DNA of 64,000 nucleotides from Flavobacterium tegetincola DSM 22377. GTDB lineage: Bacteria > Bacteroidota > Bacteroidia > Flavobacteriales > Flavobacteriaceae. Below, one piece after another: positions 16,002 to 23,423 of this stretch. How positions within the stretch are numbered: the stretch's first letter is position 1; the number at the start of each line of letters is the position of its first letter. Location of the stretch: positions 62,001-126,000 of the forward strand of contig NZ_AUDN01000022.1 of assembly GCF_000425485.1 (NCBI RefSeq), in the 5' to 3' direction. Made by a program: the position numbers and the translations under genes. The notes beneath the pieces are model-generated. The model saw nothing but the letters and a program-made list of their open reading frames with translations, ran no database searches and was not told where the DNA came from.

Positions 16002-16009
16002 TATCTTTG
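16002..16009 (+). promoter_or_regulatory. -7 element of the greA promoter
   Basis: TATCTTTG matches TAnnTTTG. It places the transcription start at about 16015, just at the leader hairpin. Confidence 0.5.
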
Positions 16010-16016
16010 TGAAAAG

Positions 16017-16041
16017 AAATCCCGTTCCGATGGGATTTTTT
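16017..16041 (+). terminator. terminator-like hairpin in the greA leader
   Basis: AAATCCC/GGGATTT stem with an 8-nt loop and a T run, between the -7 element and the greA ATG at 16065. It could terminate or attenuate transcription into greA, or cap the 5' end. Confidence 0.55.
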
Positions 16042-16064
16042 CTATTTATATAAATAACGAAATT

Positions 16065-16541
16065 ATGAGTAATATATCCTATTATACAGCTGAAGGCCTG
16101 AAAAAATTGAAGGAAGAGTTAGAGTATTTAAAAAGTGTGATGCGTCCCAAAGCTTCCGCGGATATAGCAGAAGCACGCGATAAAGGCGACTTGTCTGAAA
16201 ATGCAGAATACGATGCGGCCAAGGAAGCACAAGGAATGTTGGAAATGCGTATTGCCAAAATGGAAGAGGTATATTCAAATGCTAGACTTATTGATGAGTC
16301 GCAACTGGATACATCAAAAGTGTTGGTTTTGTCCAAAGTAAAAATCAAGAACCAAACCAATGGCATGGAAATGAATTATACATTAGTTGCCGAAAGTGAA
16401 GCCGATTTAAAAACCGGAAAGATATCAGTAACTTCTCCAATTGGAAGAGGATTACTTGGAAAATCTGTGGGCGAAGTAGCAGAAATTACAGTCCCAAACG
16501 GAACTTTAAAATTTGATATCTTAGAAATTTCACGCGATTAA
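16065..16541 (+). CDS. greA: transcription elongation factor GreA
   Basis: A 158-residue factor with the coiled-coil N-terminus carrying the acidic tip GDLSENAEYDAAKEA, which enters the RNA polymerase channel and stimulates transcript cleavage in backtracked complexes, and the C-terminal FKBP-like domain (SPIGRGLLGKSVGE). Length is standard. Followed 16 bases later by the HIT gene, likely co-transcribed. Confidence 0.96.
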   Translation: MSNISYYTAEGLKKLKEELEYLKSVMRPKASADIAEARDKGDLSENAEYDAAKEAQGMLEMRIAKMEEVYSNARLIDESQLDTSKVLVLSKVKIKNQTNGMEMNYTLVAESEADLKTGKISVTSPIGRGLLGKSVGEVAEITVPNGTLKFDILEISRD

Positions 16542-16557
16542 TTTAAACAAAAGTACT

Positions 16558-16947
16558 ATGAGTTCTATTTTTACCAAAATAATCAACGGCGAAATTCCTG
16601 CTTACAAAATTGCAGAAAACGATAAATTTTTAGCATTTTTGGATGTAAATCCAAATGCAAAAGGACATACACTGTGCATTCCAAAGCAAGAAATCAATAA
16701 GATTTTTGATATGGATGAAGATTTATATCTTGAATTAATGCAGTTTTCCAGAAAAATTGCCATTGCGCTAGAAAAAGCAATTGATTGCAAAAGAGTGGGA
16801 ATGGCAGTTGTTGGTCTTGAAGTTCCTCATGTGCACGTACATTTAATTCCGTTGAATGAGATGGACGAAATGCGTTTTAGCAATAAAGTAAAATTGGAAA
16901 AAGAAGAGTTTGAAGACCTTGTAGAAAAAATTCAAAAATCCCTATAG
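16558..16947 (+). CDS. HIT family protein (HINT-type nucleotide hydrolase)
   Basis: A 129-residue histidine-triad protein. FTKIINGEIPAYKI opens it, and the catalytic HVHVHLIP lies at 91-98 (His91, His93, His95). HIT proteins hydrolyse nucleoside phosphoramidates or dinucleoside polyphosphates. It is 16 bases from greA and shares its transcription unit. The stop codon lies within the terminator stem that follows. Confidence 0.92.
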   Translation: MSSIFTKIINGEIPAYKIAENDKFLAFLDVNPNAKGHTLCIPKQEINKIFDMDEDLYLELMQFSRKIAIALEKAIDCKRVGMAVVGLEVPHVHVHLIPLNEMDEMRFSNKVKLEKEEFEDLVEKIQKSL

Positions 16948-16962
16948 GTAGGGGTTTTTTTT
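16935..16962 (+). terminator. terminator of the greA-HIT unit
   Basis: Stem AAATCCCTA/TAGGGGTTT with a 4-nt loop and T run. The hairpin includes the HIT stop codon. Confidence 0.75.
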
Positions 16963-17007
16963 ATGTTTTTTTTTAATATTATTGCATCCAATATAATAAA
17001 CAAATAG

Positions 17008-17430
17008 ATGAAAAAAATTTTTACTTTAGCTTTAGGATTTTTAGTCTTGGCTTCTTGCTCAAGCGATGATAATGGTAGTTCAATTGATGCCTCCAAATTT
17101 ACTGACAAGAAGTGGTATGCAGTAAGTATTAAAGTACTGGGACAAACAATACCTGCTGATTCTGACTATCCAGAATGTGGTAGAGAGTATATTATGTTTA
17201 AAACAGGAGGAGTTTTTGCAACGAGCTACTTCAATGAAGATTGTCAAGAATTTGTAGAAGTTGGTAGTTGGGTTTTAGATGGCAAAACCATAGCTACAAA
17301 CCAAGACGGTTCAATTACTAACGCAAAAATAAAAAAATTAACTGATACACAACTTCAAGTAACTACTCAAGAAGATTATAATGAAGATGGGAAAACCGAA
17401 ACTATTACATTACTTTTATCAAGTAATTAA
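17008..17430 (+). CDS. lipocalin-like lipoprotein
   Basis: A 140-residue lipoprotein with signal peptide and lipobox LASC (Cys18), then Asp/Ser-rich linker SSDDNGSS. The mature part has a repeating beta pattern (KWYAVSIKV, EYIMFKTGGVFATSYF, GSWVLDGKTIATNQ, LQVTTQEDYNEDGK) like the short lipocalin-like proteins of Bacteroidota. Function unknown. Convergent with the histidine kinase gene and sharing its terminator. Confidence 0.7.
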   Translation: MKKIFTLALGFLVLASCSSDDNGSSIDASKFTDKKWYAVSIKVLGQTIPADSDYPECGREYIMFKTGGVFATSYFNEDCQEFVEVGSWVLDGKTIATNQDGSITNAKIKKLTDTQLQVTTQEDYNEDGKTETITLLLSSN

Positions 17431-17432
17431 AT

Positions 17433-17463
17433 AAAAAAGAGAAACGAAAGTTTCTCTTTTTTT
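17433..17463. terminator. bidirectional terminator
   Basis: Thirteen-base-pair stem AAAAAAGAGAAAC/GTTTCTCTTTTTT with GAAA loop. It ends on the T run for the lipoprotein gene and on the complementary run for the histidine kinase. Confidence 0.85.
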
Positions 17464-18604
17464 ATGAAATCTTAAAACTCATTTGTATACACGTTCCTTT
17501 TCCCAACTCGGAGGATAAAACCTTAATGTCTCCATCGTGATATTCCTCTGCAATTCTCTTAGTCAAGGAAAGTCCTAAACCCCAACCTCTTTTCTTAGTA
17601 GTAAAACCAGGTTCAAAAATACGCTTAAAATCTTTTTTCGGAATGCCTTTTCCTGTATCCAAAACTCGAATTCGGATGTATTTATTGTCGTCAATTACAT
17701 TTACCTTTAAATCGCCTTTGCCCTTCATTGCATCAATCGCATTTTTTACTAAGTTTTCTATCGTCCAACTGTGTAATCCGGGATTTAAACTCATTAAAAC
17801 GGGATAATCAGGACCAGTAAATGAAAAATTAACTTGCTTTGAAAAACGTGCTTTGAGATAAAATAAAGAATCTTCCGTTTCTTTAACAATATTGATGCGT
17901 TCTAAAACAGGTTCAGATCCAATTTTAGAAAACCGGTCGGTAATGGTTTGCAGCCTTTGGATGTCTTTTTCAATTTCAGTAACCGTAGTTTCATCTACGT
18001 TATCGGCTTTCATAATTTCCACCCAACCGATTAAGGAAGACAACGGCGTTCCAATTTGATGGGCCGTTTCCTTTGCCATTCCTGCCCAAAGCTTGTTCTG
18101 CGTTCCTATTTTAGTACTTCTGTAGAAATTGTAAACGATAAAGCCAAACAAAACAATGATCAAAACCAGTGCCAATGGATAATATTTTAATTTGGTCAAT
18201 AAAGACGAGTTTCCATAGTACAAATATTGCGAGGAATCTTCTATAAAGATCGTCTCATTTTCCTTCTTGAACTGCTTTAATAAATACTTTAATTGATCGG
18301 GATTTTCGCTAATTGCAGGATCTATATTTGAATTGTTTACAATAGCACCTTTGTCGTCGGTAAGTATAAACGGAATCGTTTTATTACTACTAATGATGGA
18401 TAATTCCAATGCCAAGTCGTCTGTGGTCAGGTCCGACTTATTAATTTTTCGAACGCTTTCGGCAAGGATTTCCATTTTTTGACGTTCTTCAGATTTGAAA
18501 ACCTGAAAAAAATCATACGTATTCCACAAAATTAAGGTCACAATGACAAAAGAGGCTGCAATGATAATCCACCGCGTTTTATTAGCTTGATCTGAAAACT
18601 GCAT
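17462..18604 (-). CDS. orphan sensor histidine kinase
   Basis: A 380-residue membrane kinase. Two transmembrane helices (about 11-30 and 142-160) bracket a periplasmic sensor domain. HisKA box KETAHQIGTPLSSL with phosphoacceptor His182, then HATPase N box NLVKNAID (284-291), GxG loops DTGKGIP and GWGLGLSLTKRI. No response regulator is adjacent, so its partner is unknown. Followed on the far side by a region of palindromic repeats. Confidence 0.9.
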   Translation of the reverse strand: MQFSDQANKTRWIIIAASFVIVTLILWNTYDFFQVFKSEERQKMEILAESVRKINKSDLTTDDLALELSIISSNKTIPFILTDDKGAIVNNSNIDPAISENPDQLKYLLKQFKKENETIFIEDSSQYLYYGNSSLLTKLKYYPLALVLIIVLFGFIVYNFYRSTKIGTQNKLWAGMAKETAHQIGTPLSSLIGWVEIMKADNVDETTVTEIEKDIQRLQTITDRFSKIGSEPVLERINIVKETEDSLFYLKARFSKQVNFSFTGPDYPVLMSLNPGLHSWTIENLVKNAIDAMKGKGDLKVNVIDDNKYIRIRVLDTGKGIPKKDFKRIFEPGFTTKKRGWGLGLSLTKRIAEEYHDGDIKVLSSELGKGTCIQMSFKIS

Positions 18605-18673
18605 GTAAATTTTTTTTAAAAGTAATAAAAAAGGTTGAGAAAAAAAGATTGCATTTAAATAACCTGATGTTCA

Positions 18674-18773
18674 TTTGGGCGTGACCCTCCAGAAAAAGTC
18701 GGGTCGGGCTTCCGTTCCCGCTTTAATTGCTTTTCCAAAAGCAATTAAGAGCTCCACTCAAATCCCTCACGCA
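18674..18773. repeat. intergenic palindromic repeat, copy 2
   Basis: Outer arms GCGTGA (18679-18684) and TCACGC (18767-18772), GC-rich internal arms (GGGTCGGGCTTCCG), and a perfect 12-bp central stem TTAATTGCTTTT/AAAAGCAATTAA around CC (18723-18748). Same plan as the element at 9011-9097. Confidence 0.65.
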
Positions 18774-18887
18774 AAAAAAAAGTCCTAACGCTGCGATTTT
18801 ATTTTTTTCATAAAGCTCCACAACAGGCAACCCAAGATCCTGAAAAGATTAAGAAAATCTGATTAACCCAAACGTGGGCAACTATCC

Positions 18888-18944
18888 TTTTATTTTTTTT
18901 TAAATAAAATACGATGCCCGACGGCAGGAAAGTGGATAAGATTC
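18888..18944. repeat. intergenic palindromic repeat, copy 3 (degenerate)
   Basis: GGCAACTATCCTTTTATTT, then a T run, then AAATAAAATACGATGCCCG: a central TTTTATTT/AAATAAAA stem with flanking arms that resemble the TATC...GGATGCCG arms of copy 1. Clearly weaker than the other two copies. Confidence 0.45.
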
Positions 18945-18988
18945 CGAAAATTCGGATTGACAATGCCGAAAGATTCGTTCCAAAAAAT

Positions 18989-18996
18989 TATCTTTG
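18989..18996 (+). promoter_or_regulatory. -7 element of the flavin reductase gene
   Basis: TATCTTTG, a match to TAnnTTTG, 18 bases before the ATG. Confidence 0.5.
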
Positions 18997-19014
18997 TAAA
19001 AAATTTATAGGACC

Positions 19015-19893
19015 ATGATTAGTATTGAACCACATGAAATTTCGGGTGTACAGTTGCAGGCTTATTTGCAAAGTTCGGTTGGCCCGCGTCCCATTGCATT
19101 AGCAAGTACCGTGGATGCAGATGGTAATCCAAATTTGTCGCCTTTTAGTTTCTTTAATGTGTTTAGTTCTAATCCGCCAATTTTGATTTTTTCGCCCGCG
19201 CGAAGAGTGAGAAATAATACGGTAAAACATACTTTGCTTAATGTGGAAGCGACTCGCGAGGTTGTAATTAGCGTGGTGAATTATGATATTGTGCAGCAAG
19301 TTTCGCTCGCAAGTACAGAGTATGGTGATGGTATAAATGAGTTTACTAAAGCGGGATTGACAATGCTGGAGTCGGATTTGGTACGACCATTTCGAGTGAA
19401 GGAATCGCCTGTTCAGTTTGAATGTAAAGTAAATGAAATTATCAGTTTAGGAACCGAAGGTGGTGCTGGAAATTTGGTAATTTGCGAAGTAATAAAATTG
19501 CACATCAGCGAAGATGTTTTGGATAAAAACGGAGCAATCGACCAATATAAAATAGATTTAGTTTCTAGAATGGGTGGCAATTGGTATTCGCGTGCCAATA
19601 AAGGATTATTTGAAGTGCCAAAACCTTTGTCAACATTGGGAATTGGTGTGGATAAAATACCTGATTTCATTAAAAAAAGTCCTGTCTTTTCAGGTAATGA
19701 TTTAGGGATGTTAGGAAACGTAGAAATGTTGCCAACAAAGGAAGAAATTAATATATTTGTAGAAAATAGTTTTGAAGTAAAAGCCGTTTTGAGTTCTGAT
19801 GATGAAGAAAGCGTGCATCAAAAAGCTAAAGAGTATCTTGACAACGAGCAAGTTGAAAATGCTTGGAAATTATTATTAGCCAAAAGAGTATAA
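19015..19893 (+). CDS. flavin reductase family protein (FMN-binding split barrel)
   Basis: A 292-residue protein. The first 190 residues match the DIM6/NTAB flavin reductase type: SSVGPRPIALASTVDADGN, SPFSFFNVFSSNPPILIFSP, and VVISVVNYDIVQQVS. Such proteins bind FMN and reduce it with NAD(P)H, often for a partner monooxygenase. The C-terminal ~90 residues are a helical extension typical of the Bacteroidota form. No oxygenase is next to it. Likely co-transcribed with the DUF3127 gene 37 bases downstream. Confidence 0.85.
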   Translation: MISIEPHEISGVQLQAYLQSSVGPRPIALASTVDADGNPNLSPFSFFNVFSSNPPILIFSPARRVRNNTVKHTLLNVEATREVVISVVNYDIVQQVSLASTEYGDGINEFTKAGLTMLESDLVRPFRVKESPVQFECKVNEIISLGTEGGAGNLVICEVIKLHISEDVLDKNGAIDQYKIDLVSRMGGNWYSRANKGLFEVPKPLSTLGIGVDKIPDFIKKSPVFSGNDLGMLGNVEMLPTKEEINIFVENSFEVKAVLSSDDEESVHQKAKEYLDNEQVENAWKLLLAKRV

Positions 19894-19930
19894 ACAGGTT
19901 CGCTAAAGGCAACCACAATAAATAAAGGAT

Positions 19931-20314
19931 ATGGAAGTTACAGGAAGAGTGAAAATGGTAGAGCAAACTAAAGAAGTGGGTTCATCAGGATTTAGAAAAA
20001 GAGACATTGTAGTGACTACGGATGAACAATATCCTCAGCATATTTCAGTACAATTTGTACAAGACAAATGCGATTTATTAGACGCTTACAAAGTAGGAGA
20101 CAACGTAAAAGTAGACATCAACTTAAGAGGTAGAGAATGGACCAATCCACAAGGAGAAACGGTTTATTTTAACACGATCCAAGGATGGAGAATTGGAAAA
20201 GTACAAGATGGAGCTTCTGCACCACAAGGTCAAGCACCTCCAATGCCAGCTGCCGCAGCTTTTGAACCAGCAGCGACGTTTAAAGAAGAAGATCACGACG
20301 ATTTGCCATTCTAG
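19931..20314 (+). CDS. DUF3127 OB-fold protein with SSB-like acidic tip
   Basis: A 127-residue DUF3127 protein. Residues 1-95 form an OB-like beta barrel (VTGRVKMVEQT, GFRKRDIVVTTDEQYPQHI, NLRGREWTNPQGE). A Pro/Ala/Gln linker follows and the protein ends EEDHDDLPF. Single-stranded-DNA-binding proteins end with the acidic DDDIPF tip that docks partner enzymes; the resemblance suggests an SSB-like role. That is inference; the family is uncharacterised. Confidence 0.8.
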   Translation: MEVTGRVKMVEQTKEVGSSGFRKRDIVVTTDEQYPQHISVQFVQDKCDLLDAYKVGDNVKVDINLRGREWTNPQGETVYFNTIQGWRIGKVQDGASAPQGQAPPMPAAAAFEPAATFKEEDHDDLPF

Positions 20315-20320
20315 GAAGGT

Positions 20321-20402
20321 ATTAAGTATAGAGAATTAAGTATTAAGACTTGAGCTACAAGGTTTTTAGGAATTAAGATTTTAGTATTAAGTACTAAGAC
20401 TT
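20321..20402. repeat. short-word repeat block, plus orientation
   Basis: Tandem permutations of words such as GTATTAAGTA, GAATTAAG and GTATTAAGAC. The block faces its reverse-complement counterpart at 20529-20600, so the two arms could pair imperfectly. Confidence 0.55.
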
Positions 20403-20408
20403 GGAAAA

Positions 20409-20573
20409 ATGAGATTTGAAGTCATTTTAAATGTTTTTATAATATTTAAAATGGCTTTTGCTTTTGTTTTAATTTTGTTAGTGGTCTCCAACCTAATTAG
20501 CATTTTTTTTTATTCTCATAACTCTAAAGTTTTAATACTTGATACTTTGGTCTTAATACATCCTCAATCTTAA
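20409..20573 (+). CDS. possible 54-residue hydrophobic peptide
   Basis: An ATG-to-TAA frame encoding 54 residues with a strong hydrophobic stretch (about residues 10-35), lying between the two arms of the word-repeat block upstream of aat. Its C-terminal third overlaps the right arm. No RBS or promoter stands out and no family is recognised; it may be chance, given AT-rich DNA. Confidence 0.2.
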   Translation: MRFEVILNVFIIFKMAFAFVLILLVVSNLISIFFYSHNSKVLILDTLVLIHPQS

Positions 20574-20600
20574 TTCTTGATACTTCCATCTTAATACTTT
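20529..20600. repeat. short-word repeat block, minus orientation
   Basis: Words TTAATACTTGATAC, GTCTTAATAC, TCTTAATTCTTGATAC and ATCTTAATAC, the reverse complements of the words at 20321-20402. It ends within four bases of the aat start codon. Confidence 0.55.
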
Positions 20601-20603
20601 CTC

Positions 20604-21242
20604 ATGTATTTTTTATTAAAAGAACTATTCTTTCCCGATGTATCCGAAGCCGATAAGCACGGAATTCTTGCCGTAGGCGGAGATTTATCACCGGAACGAC
20701 TGATGTTGGCTTACCGTAGTGGCATCTTCCCGTGGTTTGATAGTGACGAACCAATTTTATGGTGGTCACCAAAAGAGCGAATGGTTTTATTTCCCGATGA
20801 ATTGAAAGTTTCTAAAAGTATGCGAAATATTTTGCGAAAGGAAATTTTCAAAGTTACATTCAATAAAGATTTCCGTGCCGTTATTTCCAATTGCAGCCAA
20901 ATCAGTAGAAATGGACAGCAAGGTACTTGGATTTCGGAGGATATGATTGAAGCCTATGTAAAATTACACGAACTCGGTTATGCAAAATCCGTTGAGGTTT
21001 GGCAAAACGATGAACTTGTTGGTGGTTTATACGGAATTGATTTAGGGCATGTGTTTTGTGGCGAAAGCATGTTTTCTAAAGTTTCTAATGCGTCAAAAGT
21101 AGCTTTTATCACTTTGGTGGAAAACCTAAATACCAGAAAATATAAGTTGATTGATTGCCAAGTGCACAATGATCATTTGGAAAGTTTAGGTGCGCGAGAA
21201 ATAAAGAGAAGTGATTTTATGGATTTTCTTACGGAAGCCTAG
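20604..21242 (+). CDS. aat: leucyl/phenylalanyl-tRNA--protein transferase
   Basis: A 212-residue aminoacyltransferase of the N-degron pathway that adds Leu or Phe to N-terminal Lys or Arg, marking proteins for ClpAP. Visible: GGDLSPERLMLAYRSGIFPWF-type opening (GGDLSPERL, YRSGIFPWF), WWSPKERMVLFP, GTWISEDMIEAY, GGLYGIDLGHVFCGESMFS and LIDCQVHNDHLESLGA. Start at 20604 places MYFLLKELFFPD at the N-terminus, normal for the family. Its 3' end overlaps the convergent tag gene by 14 bases. Confidence 0.95.
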   Translation: MYFLLKELFFPDVSEADKHGILAVGGDLSPERLMLAYRSGIFPWFDSDEPILWWSPKERMVLFPDELKVSKSMRNILRKEIFKVTFNKDFRAVISNCSQISRNGQQGTWISEDMIEAYVKLHELGYAKSVEVWQNDELVGGLYGIDLGHVFCGESMFSKVSNASKVAFITLVENLNTRKYKLIDCQVHNDHLESLGAREIKRSDFMDFLTEA

Positions 21243-21786
21243 TCCAACAATCTTCAACATGATCATTAACCATTCCTGTGGCTTGCATTTGAGCATAGAT
21301 AACCGTTGAACCTACAAACTTAAACCCGCGTTTTTTTAAATCTTTACTAATAGTATCCGAAAGTGGAGTAGTAGCAGGAATGTCTGTGTGTATTTTAGGT
21401 TTATTATCTATAGGTTTTCCATCTACAAAATTCCAAATGTATTTTGAAAAACTGCCAAACTCCTCCTGCACTTTCATAAACGCTTGCGCATTAGAAACCG
21501 CCGAACGAATCTTTAATTGGTTTCTAATAATACCTGCATCTAGCATTAATTCCTGAATTTTCTCTTCCGAATAATGGGCGATTATCTTGTAATCGAAATT
21601 ATTAAAGGCGCTGCGGAAATGTTCTCTTTTCTTTAAAATCGTATGCCAACTCAATCCGGCTTGAAACGTTTCTAGAATTAAAAATTCGAATAATTTGGCA
21701 TCGTCATAAACAGGAATGCCCCATTCTTCGTCGTGGTATTTGCGGTACAAATCGTCTTTTTCACACCAAGAGCAACGTGTTTTCAT
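21229..21786 (-). CDS. tag: DNA-3-methyladenine glycosylase I
   Basis: A 185-residue helix-hairpin-helix glycosylase that removes 3-methyladenine from alkylated DNA. The zinc snap is visible: Cys5 and His18 at the N-terminus (RCSWCEKDDLYRKYHDEEWG) with HVEDC near the C-terminus. ETFQAGLSW and KFVGSTVIYAQMQATGMVNDH complete the signature. Overlaps aat tail to tail by 14 bases. Confidence 0.94.
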   Translation of the reverse strand: MKTRCSWCEKDDLYRKYHDEEWGIPVYDDAKLFEFLILETFQAGLSWHTILKKREHFRSAFNNFDYKIIAHYSEEKIQELMLDAGIIRNQLKIRSAVSNAQAFMKVQEEFGSFSKYIWNFVDGKPIDNKPKIHTDIPATTPLSDTISKDLKKRGFKFVGSTVIYAQMQATGMVNDHVEDCWTRLP

Positions 21787-21806
21787 TTTCTTTTGGTTTA
21801 GTTAAA

Positions 21807-22028
21807 TTATTGTATAGCAATAAGTCCTGTCCAATGGAGAAAAAGCATAATTCCTACTGTTATTCCAAAGCTTGTTAATGATAAAAGGCGCCAATAAGTT
21901 GATCTGCCATTCCATAATTTCCACATTTTTTCTCCAGTTTTTTCTCGGTAATGTTTTAAAGTAAATTCTGCCAAGATGATTGTTATAACTATGAAAATCA
22001 ATATTCCGAATGTCCAAAATTTAATCAT
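21807..22028 (-). CDS. small membrane protein
   Basis: A 73-residue protein with two hydrophobic helices (about 4-20 and 48-68) around a basic, Trp-rich loop (YREKTGEKMWKLWNGRS). It lies 21 bases upstream of tag on the same strand and may be co-transcribed. A shorter overlapping frame in another phase is not membrane-like and is less convincing. Family unknown. Confidence 0.5.
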   Translation of the reverse strand: MIKFWTFGILIFIVITIILAEFTLKHYREKTGEKMWKLWNGRSTYWRLLSLTSFGITVGIMLFLHWTGLIAIQ

Positions 22029-22274
22029 AACCTTGAAGTTTTATAGTTAGTCTGCAGCAGTAATCCGTTTTCTCAATAGATAAAAAATTATCACAGTTCA
22101 AGGTACAAAAAATTTAATTTTATTTGACGGATTGTAACTGAAAATATGTAGATCTGAGAATTGCAGGATATTGCAATAGAAATCCTGACTTGCCTGATTT
22201 GTCAAGCTGAATTTATTTCAGCTTCTTAAAATGGTTTAGATGCTGAAACGAATGCAGGAGGAAAATGTATAAGT
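22029..22274. other. intergenic, nothing recognised
   Basis: The 328-base gap before tsf holds the tsf terminator hairpins at its right end. The left 245 bases, AT-rich, show no gene or clear structure. Confidence 0.5.
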
Positions 22275-22330
22275 CAAAAAAAATCCCGATTCAGTGAATC
22301 GGGATTTCAAATTCCTTCGGATGAAGGAAT
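22275..22330 (-). terminator. tandem hairpins terminating the ribosomal operon
   Basis: Downstream of tsf on the minus strand, first ATTCCTTC/GAAGGAAT (22311-22330), then AAATCCCGATT/AATCGGGATTT (22281-22307) followed by a run of T. Confidence 0.85.
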
Positions 22331-22356
22331 CTATTTTATTAATTTTCAAAAGGAAT

Positions 22357-23319
22357 TTATCCTAAAGCTACACGTTTGAAACCAGTGATTTCAACGTTGT
22401 GTTCTTTAACGTAAGCGCCTACTTTTTTACTATCGTCTTTGATAAAGTTTTGGTCAAGTAATGCTTTTTCTTGATCTAAAGTAGTGTTGTCAGAGATAAA
22501 ACGCTCCATTTTACCTGGGATAATTTTGTCCCAAATTTGTTCTGGTTTACCTTCTGCTTTCAATTCTGCTTTAGCATCTTCTTCCGCTTGTTTTAAAACT
22601 TCGTCAGATAATTGGTGGTAAGAGATGTATTTAGGTACATTTTTCAATGTTTTACCTAAACGTAATGCTTCTTCGTTTTCTTTTTCAATGATTGCAATAC
22701 GAGCGTCTGTTTCAGATGCAACAAAAGCAGCGTCAAAATCTTTGTAAGATAATGTAGTAGCTCCCATAGAGGCAATTTGCATAGAAATATCTTTAGTAAA
22801 AGCTTCTGCGTTATCAATTGCAGAAGAGATTGCTGTTAAAGCAGCAATTTTGTTTACGTGAACGTAAGTTCCAACGTAAGCACCTTCTAAAATTTCAAAA
22901 CCACCGATTTCAATTTTTTCTCCAATAACACCTGTTTGCTCAATTAATTTTTCAGCAACAGTCATACCGTTAAATTCAGAAGCTAAAAATGCTTCTTTAG
23001 TATCAAAATTGATTGCTTTTTCAACTAATTCTTTAGCTAAAGTTACGAAAGATTCGTTTTTACCTACGAAATCAGTTTCACAGTTTAAAGTGATGATAGC
23101 TCCTCTTGTTTTGTCTGCATTGATGAAACAAACAGCAGCACCTTCAGTTGACTCACGATCAGAACGGTTTTCGGCAACTTTTTGTCCTTTTTTTCTTAAG
23201 TTTTGGATTGCTTCGTCAAAATTTCCGTCAGCTTCAACTAACGCTTTTTTACAGTCCATCATTCCAGCACCTGTAGCTTGTCTTAATTTATTTACGTCTG
23301 CAGCAGTAATTGTTGCCAT
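22357..23319 (-). CDS. tsf: elongation factor Ts
   Basis: A 320-residue guanine nucleotide exchange factor for EF-Tu. The N-terminal UBA-like domain (VNKLRQATGAGMMDCKKAL, EAIQNLRKKG) and TDFVG motif (NCETDFVGKNESF) are clear; the coiled-coil and C-terminal domain follow. Longer than E. coli EF-Ts by the usual Bacteroidota amount. Last gene of the rplM-rpsI-rpsB-tsf cluster. Confidence 0.97.
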   Translation of the reverse strand: MATITAADVNKLRQATGAGMMDCKKALVEADGNFDEAIQNLRKKGQKVAENRSDRESTEGAAVCFINADKTRGAIITLNCETDFVGKNESFVTLAKELVEKAINFDTKEAFLASEFNGMTVAEKLIEQTGVIGEKIEIGGFEILEGAYVGTYVHVNKIAALTAISSAIDNAEAFTKDISMQIASMGATTLSYKDFDAAFVASETDARIAIIEKENEEALRLGKTLKNVPKYISYHQLSDEVLKQAEEDAKAELKAEGKPEQIWDKIIPGKMERFISDNTTLDQEKALLDQNFIKDDSKKVGAYVKEHNVEITGFKRVALG

Positions 23320-23348
23320 ATTTTTTATTTTTTAAAATTTATAATTCA

Positions 23349-23402
23349 AAAATTCCAAATCCCAATTGATATAAAAAAATATATTTTGGAATTTGGAATT
23401 TT
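23349..23402. repeat. inverted repeat between rpsB and tsf
   Basis: Perfect 12-bp arms AAAATTCCAAAT/ATTTGGAATTTT separated by 30 bases, in a stretch built of the word TTGGAATTT, which also recurs just after. Possibly a transcript-processing hairpin between the two genes. Confidence 0.5.
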
Positions 23403-23423
23403 AATATTGGAATTTATTGAGAT

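Larger units (their letters stand above)
18605..19014. other. repeat-filled intergenic region without genes
   Basis: A 410-base gap between divergent genes. It contains two palindromic repeat elements (18674-18773 and 18888-18944) and the promoter of the flavin reductase gene (TATCTTTG at 18989-18996). I see no convincing coding frame. Confidence 0.7.

Noticed and set aside
21802..22017. Alternative 71-codon frame next to tag
   Set aside because: Overlaps a better membrane-protein candidate (21807-22028) in another phase and lacks hydrophobic segments or conserved features.
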